DNA of 64,000 bases from Dictyobacter formicarum (GTDB taxonomy: Bacteria > Chloroflexota > Ktedonobacteria > Ktedonobacterales > Ktedonobacteraceae). Every line of letters begins with the position of its first letter. The stretch's first letter is position 1. Of the stretch, positions 33,950-42,412 are shown piece by piece. The notes beneath the pieces were generated by a model, which did not search any database, was not told the origin of the DNA, and saw nothing but the letters and a program-made list of their open reading frames with translations. The stretch lies in the NCBI RefSeq assembly GCF_016587435.1, contig NZ_BNJJ01000004.1, forward strand, positions 451,889 to 515,888, given 5' to 3'. Position numbers and translations under genes: made by a program.

Positions 33950-34243
33950 AATGGTTCGACGCAAGAGCATCATCACGCATTACAAGCAGGCAGAAAACGC
34001 CAAAGGGATGAGGCATTTTGGGAAACCTATCGGGCGAGACCTGGGATCGAAGGAACCCATTCACAGGGCGTCCGAGCGTTTGGCATGCGGCGTAGTCGTT
34101 ACCGAGGCATGGAGAAAACGCATTTCCAGCAACTATTGTGTGCGACTGCGATCAATGTTGTACGAGTCTTGGATTGGCTGGATGAGAAATCCATTGCGAA
34201 GACGCGTGTATCTCGATTTGCTGCATTACAATTTGTTGCTTAA
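33950..34243 (+). pseudogene. IS1182-family transposase, C-terminal fragment
   Basis: The frame reads HHALQAGRKRQRDEAFWETY, then RPGIEGTHSQGVRAFGMRR, KTHFQQLLCATAINVVRVLD and AKTRVSRFAALQF. This is the C-terminal catalytic end of IS1182 transposases (Y-x-x-R-x-G-I-E-G-T carries the final Glu). All upstream domains are absent, and the fragment is fused in frame to the propeller relic by chance. Confidence 0.75.
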
Positions 34244-34414
34244 ATTTTCAGGTTCGCCAACGGTATCACCTTCGATGATTACCGAGAAGGACACGTTGCC
34301 GTAACAAATCAAAACGTGCTCGACCATACATTGAGTGTTTGAGTAGTTTCAATCGATTGACTTGACCGTGACTCCATGGAAGAGCCTTGGCGCTCATCTC
34401 AAGTTTCTAGCTTG

Positions 34415-34882
34415 CTATTGTATCTTCAGCCCCTGCCACCACTCTTTAGGCTCTACATGTAGGCATGCTTCAGCAAGATTTTTTGCGACATCCGTTTGTA
34501 ATCCTGCATAGCAGTTAGTGATCCAATCTTGAGTATTGGGATAACCTTGCACCTGGTATTCTCTTGCTTGAACGATGCATTCTAGTAGATCTGCGTCATG
34601 TGCCAGGATGCCTTCTGGTGAGCGCCGCTCTTCATAATCATCAAAAAAGGAGAGAATATTTGTTGCTATTTCTTGTGGTAGTCTCTCGACTTGCTCTGTG
34701 ATAGTTCTTTCTTCGTCTTTTATCGCCGGCTCGTAGTAGCCTAATTCTTGAGATTGATCTCCATAATAGACTAAGTGATACCCTAGATTAATAGATGCGG
34801 CCTCAGGATTATCATGAATAAATTGTATGTACTGATCAAGTACCTCTAATTGTCCACAATAAAGAGCCAGGCCTACCATCAT
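34415..34882 (-). CDS. Truncated HD-domain protein fused to unrelated N-terminus
   Basis: A 155-residue frame. The C-terminal 85 residues (RSPEGILAHDADLLECIVQA, REYQVQGYP, EACLHVEPKEWWQGLK) match the second half of YfbR/HDDC2-like HD phosphohydrolases, which carry HDADxLE as the last metal-ligand motif. The first half with the H...HD ligands is missing. It is replaced by MMVGLALYCGQLEVLDQYIQ and INLGYHLVYYGD, which belong to another, unrecognised family; that homology-like reading continues upstream of the ATG (AREDNKWVQRS). It is therefore probably a deletion chimera and inactive as a phosphohydrolase. AAGGAG lies very close to the tandem ATGs. Confidence 0.5.
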   Translation of the reverse strand: MMVGLALYCGQLEVLDQYIQFIHDNPEAASINLGYHLVYYGDQSQELGYYEPAIKDEERTITEQVERLPQEIATNILSFFDDYEERRSPEGILAHDADLLECIVQAREYQVQGYPNTQDWITNCYAGLQTDVAKNLAEACLHVEPKEWWQGLKIQ

Positions 34883-35053
34883 ACTCCTTTGAACCCATTT
34901 ATTGTCTTCGCGTGCATAATTTTGTTCTCTGTGCCTGCAAATTTATACTTGCCCTGAAATTCTCTGTTTGAATAATGTACTTTGTGGTTCTAATATGTTA
35001 TGCTAGACAAAACTATTTAAAAAAAACTTTTATATAGCCAGGATAAAGAATGT

Positions 35054-35635
35054 ATGCACCAGAATGCGAAATCCCCAAAAGTAGACCGGCGCGCCGAACT
35101 TTTAAAAGTCTCACGAGAAATTATGGCCGAGAAAGGCTATGAAGCTACTACCGTTTCGGCAATTGTAGCCAAAGCCGGTGTTGCCCAGGGAACGTTCTAC
35201 TGGTATTTTCCCTCCAAATCATCGATTGTTAAGGCTCTCACGATAGAGATGCAGGAGGAGGTCCAGGCGGCGCTGGCCAGCGTATTCATGGCATCCGAAT
35301 CCCTTGATCGGAAGATAGAGAGAAGCATCGAGGCGATATTCGGCATCCTGAGCAATTACCGAGATGTGCTGGTTCTGTCGCGTCTCGTTGATTCTGCCTC
35401 GGAGAATGAGTTTGCCTTTGCGCCCTATCATCGCTTTATTGCCGACTTGCTGCACCATGAGCAGTCGCGTGGAACCATCACTAGTTCCATTGATCCTGAT
35501 ATAGCGGCGGAGCTTATTGTGGGAACTGTTTACTATGCTACCCTGCAATGTTACGTCTACCATTCGACGCTGCCGGTAGAAAAATATATTGCAGGAACAG
35601 CGCAATTTGTTCGCCAGGCACTTGGTCTGGTTTGA
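35054..35635 (+). CDS. TetR-family transcriptional regulator
   Basis: A 193-residue TetR protein. The HTH is at about 14-60: LLKVSREIMAEKGYEATTVSAIVAKAGVAQGTFYWYF. It is followed by an all-helical ligand domain ending in CYVYHSTLPVEKYIAGTAQF. The ATG at 35054 is preceded by CAGGATAAAG, a weak ribosome site. It lies about 360 bases before the DUF6114/DUF6230 gene pair on the same strand. TetR genes also occur beside that pair in actinobacteria, so it may regulate it. It marks the return to ordinary chromosome after the IS-rich zone. Confidence 0.88.
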   Translation: MHQNAKSPKVDRRAELLKVSREIMAEKGYEATTVSAIVAKAGVAQGTFYWYFPSKSSIVKALTIEMQEEVQAALASVFMASESLDRKIERSIEAIFGILSNYRDVLVLSRLVDSASENEFAFAPYHRFIADLLHHEQSRGTITSSIDPDIAAELIVGTVYYATLQCYVYHSTLPVEKYIAGTAQFVRQALGLV

Positions 35636-35993
35636 GGTTGCCTGCTGAAAGCAACGCCGTTCAGATGAGCCATAAACTCGCGCTTCCGCTACCACTACCG
35701 ATATTAACTTTTCTCTGATTTGCCACCATTTTTGCTATTTTTTCTCCCGCACTTGACAAGCGCAATGGCATCATTTATTTTTTGTATGTAAGTTTATTGA
35801 TTGAGAGTCAGTCAGTTATATATGGATGGCTGGATATCTATCTCCTGTATTTATTTGGGTATGCTCTTATTGGTAGGCTATACATGTATTTTGGTGTGCA
35901 CCATTGGACAATAGCGGTAAATAAGTATCAAGCCTTATAGCCTGCTATGAAAGAGAAATAGGATCTCAGTGTTAAGCAAAGGAGGCTCTTGCG
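35636..35993 (+). promoter_or_regulatory. Spacer with candidate promoter for the DUF6114 gene
   Basis: 358 bases without a gene. TTGACA (35753-35758), a 17-base spacer and TATTTT (35776-35781) form a plausible sigma-70-type promoter about 210 bases before the DUF6114 start. No clear operator symmetry was found. Confidence 0.4.
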
Positions 35994-36614
35994 ATGGCTA
36001 ATCAAGATGATCCAACTATCGTTGAGGTTCAGGCCAGGGAAGCCAGTGTTGAAGAAGCAACAGCAGGCACAAATATTTATATTTTTAAAACGCGCACACA
36101 GTGGACGCTGCAGCGCCTGGCAACGGCACGTGTGTGGGTGCATCACCGTCTTCAATGGTTTGCGCGGCTAAAGAAGAATGCTGACCAGAAGGACGACTGG
36201 CGGCAATGGTCACAATTTCGTCTTTGGCGCAAAACACGTCCATTCGCGGGAGCGATTCTCATCATAATCGCGGGCCTGCTGGTGCTCTGGGGTCCTGTGG
36301 CATTGTTGCCATTTGCGCTCTTGCCGGGTAGCAATATCTGGGCTGGCATACTGGTAGGTGGCCTGATCCTGGCTATGGGCATTATCCAGTTACTGGTCCC
36401 TTCCAATGCGCTTGTTGCCGGGTCAATCGCCGTTGTCCTCTCGCTGGTGTCGCTGCTCGTTGCCGCTGGAGGTTTTGGTATTGGTATGCTCCTGGGCATT
36501 ATCGGTGGGGCGATGGGAATTGCCTGGCAGCCTGTTTCTCGTTCCCAGAGTCGTCCTCGTCCTCACTACAAACTTCCATCGTCCATCAAGCGACCTTTTC
36601 TGCGAACACGCTAA
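35994..36614 (+). CDS. DUF6114-family membrane protein
   Basis: A 206-residue protein. A polar N-terminal half (1-80) ends in FRLWRKTRPFAGAILIIIAG, the signature entry to the first helix in DUF6114 proteins. Four hydrophobic helices follow (about 82-103, 111-130, 135-150 and 152-172), and the tail is basic and Ser/Pro rich. DUF6114 genes usually sit next to a DUF6230 gene, as here. In actinobacteria the pair is found in many genomes, but its biochemical role is not established as far as I know. The start ATG has AAAGGAGG nine bases upstream. Confidence 0.78.
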   Translation: MANQDDPTIVEVQAREASVEEATAGTNIYIFKTRTQWTLQRLATARVWVHHRLQWFARLKKNADQKDDWRQWSQFRLWRKTRPFAGAILIIIAGLLVLWGPVALLPFALLPGSNIWAGILVGGLILAMGIIQLLVPSNALVAGSIAVVLSLVSLLVAAGGFGIGMLLGIIGGAMGIAWQPVSRSQSRPRPHYKLPSSIKRPFLRTR

Positions 36615-36785
36615 TGCTCATTTGAACGCTATCCTGTAAACACGTTGTCCGCGATGTAGTGCTATACAACAACAATGGTTGTGTAACACAACTGAGAGAG
36701 CCAACCGGGTGACTCTTAATCGCCCTGCGTAAGGGCAAATATTAACTAACGTTAACTTTATTTTTGAATGCGGGTGTAAAAGATT

Positions 36786-37397
36786 ATGGAACAGGAACAT
36801 TTCATCGGAGAAAACCTGAACGAGCTGAATCTTCCCAACGAAGATCAGAATCCACCTGAACAGCAGCCTGCTATTGGAAAGGTCAACCGCTCGATATTTT
36901 GGTCAGTGATGCTGGTCGCACTGTTGTTGCTCAGCGGTATCACTACCCTTATCAGCAAAGGGGCTATTGCTATGGCGGCAGCGGTACCTGTACCGGTAAC
37001 GGTGACGTCATCGTCGATCAAGACGACGAGATTTCGTCTCTATCCAGGAATATCCCAGGCCGATAATACGTCTCCCGTCGCCGTGAACCAGCTGGACGGC
37101 ACGCTCTCGAATCTGGTGATTACGAAAACCGTTGCCCTGCCGGTAATTGGCAACGTTACGGTTACCCTGAAGGCAGGACAGAATACTCCGGTCTCTACTA
37201 CCGGTCTCACGACTGACGTGGCGGGTCTCTCTTCCGAGTCGGCAACCTTCGGAGGACAGGCAGTGAGCAGTAACGCCAACGGCAATGCCTTTGAGATTGA
37301 TGCCCAGTCCGTTACATTGAACAATATCACTATTAATGCGCCTTATATGATTGCTAATAGTATGACACTGCCAGGGTTGTCGCTCACGGTCAAGTAA
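36786..37397 (+). CDS. DUF6230-family secreted/membrane-anchored protein
   Basis: A 203-residue protein with a cytoplasmic Asn/Glu/Pro-rich start, one membrane helix (about 38-61) and an extracellular beta-rich domain. NAFEIDAQSVTLNNITINAPY and the C-terminal LPGLSLTVK match the conserved end of DUF6230 proteins. Some actinobacterial members are labelled cholesterol esterase in databases, but no catalytic motif is visible here. It follows the DUF6114 gene by 171 bases on the same strand, so they probably share expression. Confidence 0.75.
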   Translation: MEQEHFIGENLNELNLPNEDQNPPEQQPAIGKVNRSIFWSVMLVALLLLSGITTLISKGAIAMAAAVPVPVTVTSSSIKTTRFRLYPGISQADNTSPVAVNQLDGTLSNLVITKTVALPVIGNVTVTLKAGQNTPVSTTGLTTDVAGLSSESATFGGQAVSSNANGNAFEIDAQSVTLNNITINAPYMIANSMTLPGLSLTVK

Positions 37398-37564
37398 AAG
37401 GATACTCCAGATTATGCCGGGGCCTATCCGTTTGCGCAGATAGGCTCCCCGGTACCTCGGTCTGGACGCATGCTCATCATTAGATGAGCTACACTTTTCA
37501 GCGGGATTGTCTTCTGCTGATAGAGGGGCGATTTCGCTTCAAGAATAGAAGGAGAGTAGATGAC

Positions 37565-38365
37565 GTGTACTCTGTGCGACACCGTGTTATACGCCTGTGT
37601 ATCCCTATCCTGATACTTGGCCTGATCGTCGGGGGATCAATCCTGACTATAAATCCTGTTGCAGTCTACGCGCAACCGTCTACAGCGCAAAACACGCTGA
37701 GCGCTTTCTCAAATTCTGGTACCACCGTACGCGATACTGTACACGGTACAACGAGAGGTTTCGAGGCTGCGGGTAACTATACATTGGAAGCGACCGAAAT
37801 CATAGGAACGAACGCGCACTTGAACTTATTGTCCGATCCTCTGTATCCCACTCTTACCTTTAGCGCGGCTACCATGGACGGATTTAGTTTGAGCCATCCA
37901 TTCTATAGTACGGCGCTCCTGCTTTCGTCGACTGGTACGGTAACGGCGACGGGCGTGGCGATTAAAACTGGTCTGTTTAAGGATGTGGATACCGGGCTCA
38001 AAAGTTTCGTCAATAAAACCGACTTGCTTGTGCTTGCTGCGGGCGGTACTGTAAGTCGATTGGAGATGAGGAATGTGACCTTAACGGTGGATCACTCGAT
38101 AAATGCAGATACCTTTGCTGCCAGTGGCTTTCACCTGGCAATTACCACCGATCTGCCGCATCTCACAGCTGTACCGCCAACTGATACGCCGACGCCGACC
38201 GCGACTGCAACCGCGACTGGTACGGCAACCGCGACCCCGACTGGTACGGCAACGCCCGCGTCTGGTGTGACGCCTTCACCCCAACCGGGTCCGACACCAA
38301 CCGAGACTCCGACGCCGCCGCAGAAAAACTGCCCCTGCCTGCTCCTTATTTGTTGGTGTCGCTAG
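37565..38365 (+). CDS. Secreted beta-rich protein with Pro/Thr linker and Cys-rich tail
   Basis: A protein of about 266 residues. A signal peptide (basic RHRVIR, a hydrophobic core, then VYAQPS) is followed by a beta-rich domain of about 170 residues that resembles the preceding DUF6230 protein in strand pattern (TLEATEIIGTNAHLNLL). A low-complexity Pro/Thr linker (about 205-253) leads to the odd C-terminus KNCPCLLLICWCR, with four cysteines in a short hydrophobic tail. GTG 37565, ten bases after AAGGAG, fits the signal peptide best; an upstream frame to 37484 has no site. The role is probably at the cell surface and linked to the DUF6230 protein. Confidence 0.7.
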   Translation: MYSVRHRVIRLCIPILILGLIVGGSILTINPVAVYAQPSTAQNTLSAFSNSGTTVRDTVHGTTRGFEAAGNYTLEATEIIGTNAHLNLLSDPLYPTLTFSAATMDGFSLSHPFYSTALLLSSTGTVTATGVAIKTGLFKDVDTGLKSFVNKTDLLVLAAGGTVSRLEMRNVTLTVDHSINADTFAASGFHLAITTDLPHLTAVPPTDTPTPTATATATGTATATPTGTATPASGVTPSPQPGPTPTETPTPPQKNCPCLLLICWCR

Positions 38366-38366
38366 C

Positions 38367-38403
38367 AAGAAGAGTCCCTTCACGTGGTGAGGAGACTCTT
38401 CTT
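38367..38403 (+). terminator. Terminator-like hairpin after the secreted protein gene
   Basis: AAGAAGAGTC (38367-38376) and exact complement (38394-38403) with a 17-base loop, followed by TTATCTTTG, a weak T-rich tail. Confidence 0.6.
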
Positions 38404-38454
38404 TATCTTTGTCACTTCATTGGGAGGTGTCTTGAGCAGCACAACGGTGGCAGA

Positions 38455-39744
38455 TCAACGGAGAGCCCGGGCCTCTTCAACGGTGTAGCCTGCAGCTTGC
38501 AGGCTCTGCAACAATTCTTCACATTGGGCCCGGTTACGTGTTTCGACTGTGATCATTGCCTCATGTTGCATAAAAGGCATCTGGCTGGAGACACGCTGAT
38601 AGTGGACGTCGATGATATTGACGCGCATGCCAGCTACAATATTCAGCATATGGGCCAGTTCACCGGGGCGATCGGCCAGGCTGACGTGGATGGCAAAATA
38701 ACGATTGGCATTTACCAGAGCATGTTCGGTAAAGCGGCCCAGTAGGTTAATATCCAGGTTGCCACCAGTTAAAGGCACCACAACGTGCTTATTTTTCACT
38801 GGTATGCCGCCACTGAGGAGGGCCGCTACTCCGGTCGCGCCTGCTCCCTCGACCAGGATTTTGTGCCGTTCCATCAAAAGGAGGGCTGCATCGATGATTT
38901 GTTCATCGTCGACCACTACCACATCATCCACTAATTGCTGAATAATCGGGAATGTGATCTTGCCAGGCTGCTTGATGGCGATGCCGTCAGCAATGGTAGC
39001 GATCGCGGGCAGTGTTTGCAAGGTACCGGCATTCAATGATGCTCGCATACTGGCGGCGCCCGCCGCCTCGACGCCAATAATTGTAATCGAGGGCTTCAGG
39101 GCACGGACGGCCAGCGCAATGCCCGAAATAAGTCCACCGCCACCGATCGGCACAACTATAATATCAGCTTCTGGTACCTCGGCCAGCATTTCCAGTCCCA
39201 GTGTGCCCTGGCCAGTGACTACATCTATATCATCGAAGGCGGGCACATAGATTGCTCCCGACTCTTGCTGCAATTTCAAGGCATGCTGCACAGCATCATC
39301 ATAGGTTGCGCCAGAGAGAATAACATGCGCACCAAGGCTCTGCGTGGCCGTTACCTTGGTCAGCGGCGCATTTTCTGGCACCACTATTGTGCAGGGAGTA
39401 TGCAATTGTGCGGCCGCAATAGCAACGCCCTGGGCATGGTTGCCGGCGGAAGCTGTAATCACGCCTGCCTGGCGTTGTGCATCCGTGAGGCGAGAAAGCT
39501 TATAGGTGGCTCCACGTACCTTGAAAGAGCCACCACGCTGCATTTGTTCAAATTTTAGATAGATATCAGCCTGCATCGTCTCGCTCAATGAGCGTGAGCG
39601 CACAAGCGGCGTATGTTCAATAAATGGTTTTAAATATTGTTGCGCCTGCCAGATATCCGCAATAGTTATAGGTGCTTGATAAGTAGTTTTGTCTGATTCA
39701 TCAGGAAGTGCCTCGGCCGAAACACTTTTTTTAAGGGAAGTCAT
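38455..39744 (-). CDS. ilvA: Threonine dehydratase with C-terminal ACT domain
   Basis: A 429-residue PLP enzyme that deaminates threonine to 2-oxobutanoate, the first step towards isoleucine. The PLP lysine is Lys75 in GGSFKVRGA, the phosphate-binding loop is VPIGGGGLISG, and ASAGNHAQGVA and the C-terminal fold-type-II motifs are intact. An ACT domain (about 350-425, HVSLADRPGELAHMLNIVAG) suggests allosteric control. The length with one ACT domain fits the catabolic/biosynthetic short form rather than the two-ACT E. coli IlvA, so isoleucine feedback is not certain. AAGGA lies about 11 bases before the ATG. Confidence 0.93.
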   Translation of the reverse strand: MTSLKKSVSAEALPDESDKTTYQAPITIADIWQAQQYLKPFIEHTPLVRSRSLSETMQADIYLKFEQMQRGGSFKVRGATYKLSRLTDAQRQAGVITASAGNHAQGVAIAAAQLHTPCTIVVPENAPLTKVTATQSLGAHVILSGATYDDAVQHALKLQQESGAIYVPAFDDIDVVTGQGTLGLEMLAEVPEADIIVVPIGGGGLISGIALAVRALKPSITIIGVEAAGAASMRASLNAGTLQTLPAIATIADGIAIKQPGKITFPIIQQLVDDVVVVDDEQIIDAALLLMERHKILVEGAGATGVAALLSGGIPVKNKHVVVPLTGGNLDINLLGRFTEHALVNANRYFAIHVSLADRPGELAHMLNIVAGMRVNIIDVHYQRVSSQMPFMQHEAMITVETRNRAQCEELLQSLQAAGYTVEEARALR

Positions 39745-40179
39745 TGCTTTGCCAGTCCTTTCTGGAAGTTGTGATTACATTATCACTATAGGATCAGATG
39801 GGCAAGATAATAATTGCCAGAGTTTTTCTATAAATAGGAGGCACATGCTCTAGCCCTTTTGCCTGCAGCAAACACTGCCTTCTTATTTTATCAGAAGGAT
39901 AGCTGTTTTTGATACTGGTCGTGGACAGCTACGTTCAGGCGACGCGAATCTTCCTCTCCTCCGTACGAGATCATATTTTTTGGGACGCGCGTTGGGAAGG
40001 TTGTCTGTTGATGGGGGGGCGCGAGGAGCGAGCGGTCGCGAGGGACAATACATTTCATTTTTTATCTTATCATATGATCTAATGAAGTTCATTGTAATTT
40101 TTGTTCGATTTACATCTAAGCGCGCAAAAAAAAATGACCCTTTATTTATAGGCAATTTCCAGGATCAGCTTAAAAGTTT
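39745..40179. other. Spacer of 435 bases, no gene recognised
   Basis: No supported coding sequence. It shifts from ordinary composition to a GC-rich patch (about 40010-40045) and then an AT-rich one with a run of nine A (about 40127-40135). The open frames here lack ribosome sites. Confidence 0.4.
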
Positions 40180-40406
40180 TTATGGTTGTTCGAGGATGCG
40201 CTGTTTCTCGCGTTCGAATTCCTGATCGCTGAGCACGCCAGCGGCATACAGCTCACCTAGCTTTTCTAGCTGTGATAAGCGTTCAGAAGTGGCATGTGCT
40301 GATTTTTCAGCATCTGAGCCAGCCGCTGGAGGTTCTCCCCTGGAAATTTGGGTGGATATGTCGGTTGCATATAATATGGTGGTGCCGGGCGCTTTCTTTT
40401 AGTCAT
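40180..40406 (-). pseudogene. SHOCT-domain small protein, frameshifted
   Basis: ATG 40406 follows AAGGAG and starts MTKRKRPAPPYYMQPTYPPK. The frame then stops early, while the -1 frame continues to 40180 with a SHOCT motif, ERLSQLEKLGELYAAGVLSD, ending ILEQP. The two parts join if the C run 40337-40340 (G on the coding strand) had one more base. SHOCT domains are short helical modules, often at C-termini, that mediate oligomerisation. Real decay and a homopolymer error are both possible. It was too short for frame-based detection. Confidence 0.65.
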
Positions 40407-40600
40407 TGCTATGCTCCTTCTGGTACGACTGCTGGCCGCTAGCTATTCAGTTTTATTAGTAGTATAGGTATATTTTATCTCAAAATGGATCATCCAAAGG
40501 ATGGAAATACTTCACTAAAAAACGGAGCATTGGCTATCCGTGTGTAGCGGAAGCCAGAGCTTGTGGCTTATAATCAAGGAAAGCTAGTGAAGGAGCAATA

Positions 40601-41389
40601 ATGAGACGACAATTCTGTCATACGTATACAGCTCGCTATGATGAAGGTGATTGTTATGGACACCTGACTCCCACCGCGTTTTTACGCTACATGCAAGATA
40701 TCGCCGCATTGGATGCCGAGGATATTCAATTACCAGGAGATGGCTACTGGATCATTAAGCGAACCGTGATCGATTTCGCGGCCCCGGTGCAGATGCATAC
40801 GCGCTTAGAAATGCAGACGTATGGCATGGGGTTCTCGCGCATTACTGCGCAGCGTGGTTATGAAGCGCGCATTGCCGGCTCCAGTCATGATCAACCCGTT
40901 ATCAGCGCGCATTCGTTATGGGTATATGTCGATAAGCGTGGCAGGCCGACGCGGATGCCTGAAGGTACGGCCGCTATCTGGTTACCCGACGGTCCGCTGG
41001 CTCCCAGTCCTGAGACTCCTTTTCCGCCGGCACCACAGGCCGCACCTGAGACAACTACCTATCGCGTACGTTTTTCAGATACAGATCTCATGCAACATAT
41101 GAACAACGCGGCCTATGTCGAGATACTGGATAATGCCGCCTGGGAAATTTACATCAGGACTGGTATCACGCCGGAGACGGCTATTTTGACGGCCAGGCAG
41201 TATGATATCGAATATTTAGAGAGTGCGCGTCTGGGCGAGACATTGGAGATCAAAACCTGGTTTGATGATTTCCCGGCCACGGGACAATCTTTTACGCGTT
41301 ATCAGCAGGTCTGGCGCGGCGATACCCTGCTTGCTCGTGCCCGTTCAAGCTGGCTTTATGCTACCGAGAAAGATGCATCACAGATATAA
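40601..41389 (+). CDS. Acyl-ACP thioesterase (double hot-dog)
   Basis: A 262-residue protein of the acyl-ACP thioesterase family (FatA-like), which releases fatty acids from acyl carrier protein. Two hot-dog domains are visible, with starts at YTARYDEGDCYGHLTPTAF (about 10-28) and YRVRFSDTDLMQHMNNAAYV (about 153-172). The second has the DTDxxxHMNNxxY active-site motif with its Asn/His pair. The ATG has AAGGAG six bases upstream. It lies near two acyl-CoA synthetase genes, so released acids could be re-activated as CoA esters. It might also release product from the thioesterase-less polyketide synthase 30 kb away, which is speculation. Confidence 0.85.
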   Translation: MRRQFCHTYTARYDEGDCYGHLTPTAFLRYMQDIAALDAEDIQLPGDGYWIIKRTVIDFAAPVQMHTRLEMQTYGMGFSRITAQRGYEARIAGSSHDQPVISAHSLWVYVDKRGRPTRMPEGTAAIWLPDGPLAPSPETPFPPAPQAAPETTTYRVRFSDTDLMQHMNNAAYVEILDNAAWEIYIRTGITPETAILTARQYDIEYLESARLGETLEIKTWFDDFPATGQSFTRYQQVWRGDTLLARARSSWLYATEKDASQI

Positions 41390-41464
41390 GCCGGATCAGT
41401 AATATTATTATGTGTGCCGCTCTAAATGCTCTTTATGAGCAAATGTATTTCTTACGCAGAAAGA

Positions 41465-41485
41465 CCGGGGAACTGCTGTCCCCGG
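41465..41485. terminator. GC-rich hairpin between convergent genes
   Basis: CCGGGGA (41465-41471) pairs with TCCCCGG (41479-41485) with a 7-base loop, 75 bases after the thioesterase stop and 58 before the HdeD-type stop. Confidence 0.5.
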
Positions 41486-41542
41486 CCGGAGCGTGGATCT
41501 TTCACCGCTGATGACACACCCACCATCCAGTGAAAACGCTGC

Positions 41543-42124
41543 TTACGTTCGGGTTTGAGGTGTGCGATATTGTTGTTGTGTCTGTAGCTGTTGCGGTCGT
41601 ATCCTGAAGGCCATTGCCGTCAGCAAAATTCCTCCGATGATACCGCAAATTCCCAGTAAGAACGGTAGAGCAGCCAGTAACAGAGGGAAAACGATAAAGA
41701 GGATCACGCTCAGAACGATACTGAGAATTCCGACACCGACGGCTTCTGGACCGCCTCCTCGTGCTCCACTAATTACCTGCGTTACGCCATGGAGCAGACA
41801 CAAAATGGCCAGATAGAGGATCAGAATAGAAGGTATGAGCGTGGCGCCCAAAAGCGGCTTTATAATGACCAGAATACCTCCGATAATACCTGCGATCCCG
41901 GAAACAGCTTTCCACCCTCTTGAAGGGCCCTCGTGGGAGAATGCATCTACCAGTGCCAGTATACCCATCACCAGCAGATAGTAACCAATCGCTGTAGCAA
42001 CAAGAATGATGGCTTTAAAAGGCGAGATGATGAGATACAGACCAAGTAAGAAGGCCGCAATCCCTTCAAGTAGCACAATCCACCAGGCTTGCCGACGCTG
42101 AACAATGTTGAAAGCATCAATCAT
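41543..42124 (-). CDS. HdeD-family (DUF308) membrane protein
   Basis: A protein of about 193 residues with six hydrophobic helices in three similar pairs (for example LLEGIAAFLLGLYLIISPFKA, and SGIAGIIGGILVIIKPLLGA), the internal repeat of the HdeD/DUF308 family named after the E. coli acid-resistance membrane protein. The C-terminus is Gln/Thr rich and soluble. The ATG at 42124 has AAGGAGG 8 bases upstream; the longer frame to 42199 is unsupported. The function outside enterobacteria is unknown. Confidence 0.85.
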   Translation of the reverse strand: MIDAFNIVQRRQAWWIVLLEGIAAFLLGLYLIISPFKAIILVATAIGYYLLVMGILALVDAFSHEGPSRGWKAVSGIAGIIGGILVIIKPLLGATLIPSILILYLAILCLLHGVTQVISGARGGGPEAVGVGILSIVLSVILFIVFPLLLAALPFLLGICGIIGGILLTAMAFRIRPQQLQTQQQYRTPQTRT

Positions 42125-42412
42125 GGCAATCGCCTCCTTGTGTCTATAAGCCTTTGTATTGTGAGTATAGGGCACGCGAAAGTGCTTGTCTTCATCCAAA
42201 AGATGGAGACTTCAAGTATGTGCGGTGGGATCTTTAAATGGTACAGGATACAAGTTCGCCGCATCTTCATGGTATGCTATAAAAAGCATTTGTAAACGCC
42301 GCTTAATCACGGCTAGCTTCGCTCATCCAAATGAAAGGCATATTGTAAGAAGCAATTGTAAACGCTGTTGTTTGTATTGTTTGGTATCGTTGCCTGAGGA
42401 GGCTGTAGAAAA

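Noticed and set aside
38180..38330. Pro/Thr-coding short repeats considered as a CRISPR or tandem-repeat array
   Set aside because: They are codon-level repeats of a Pro/Thr linker without spacers of constant length.
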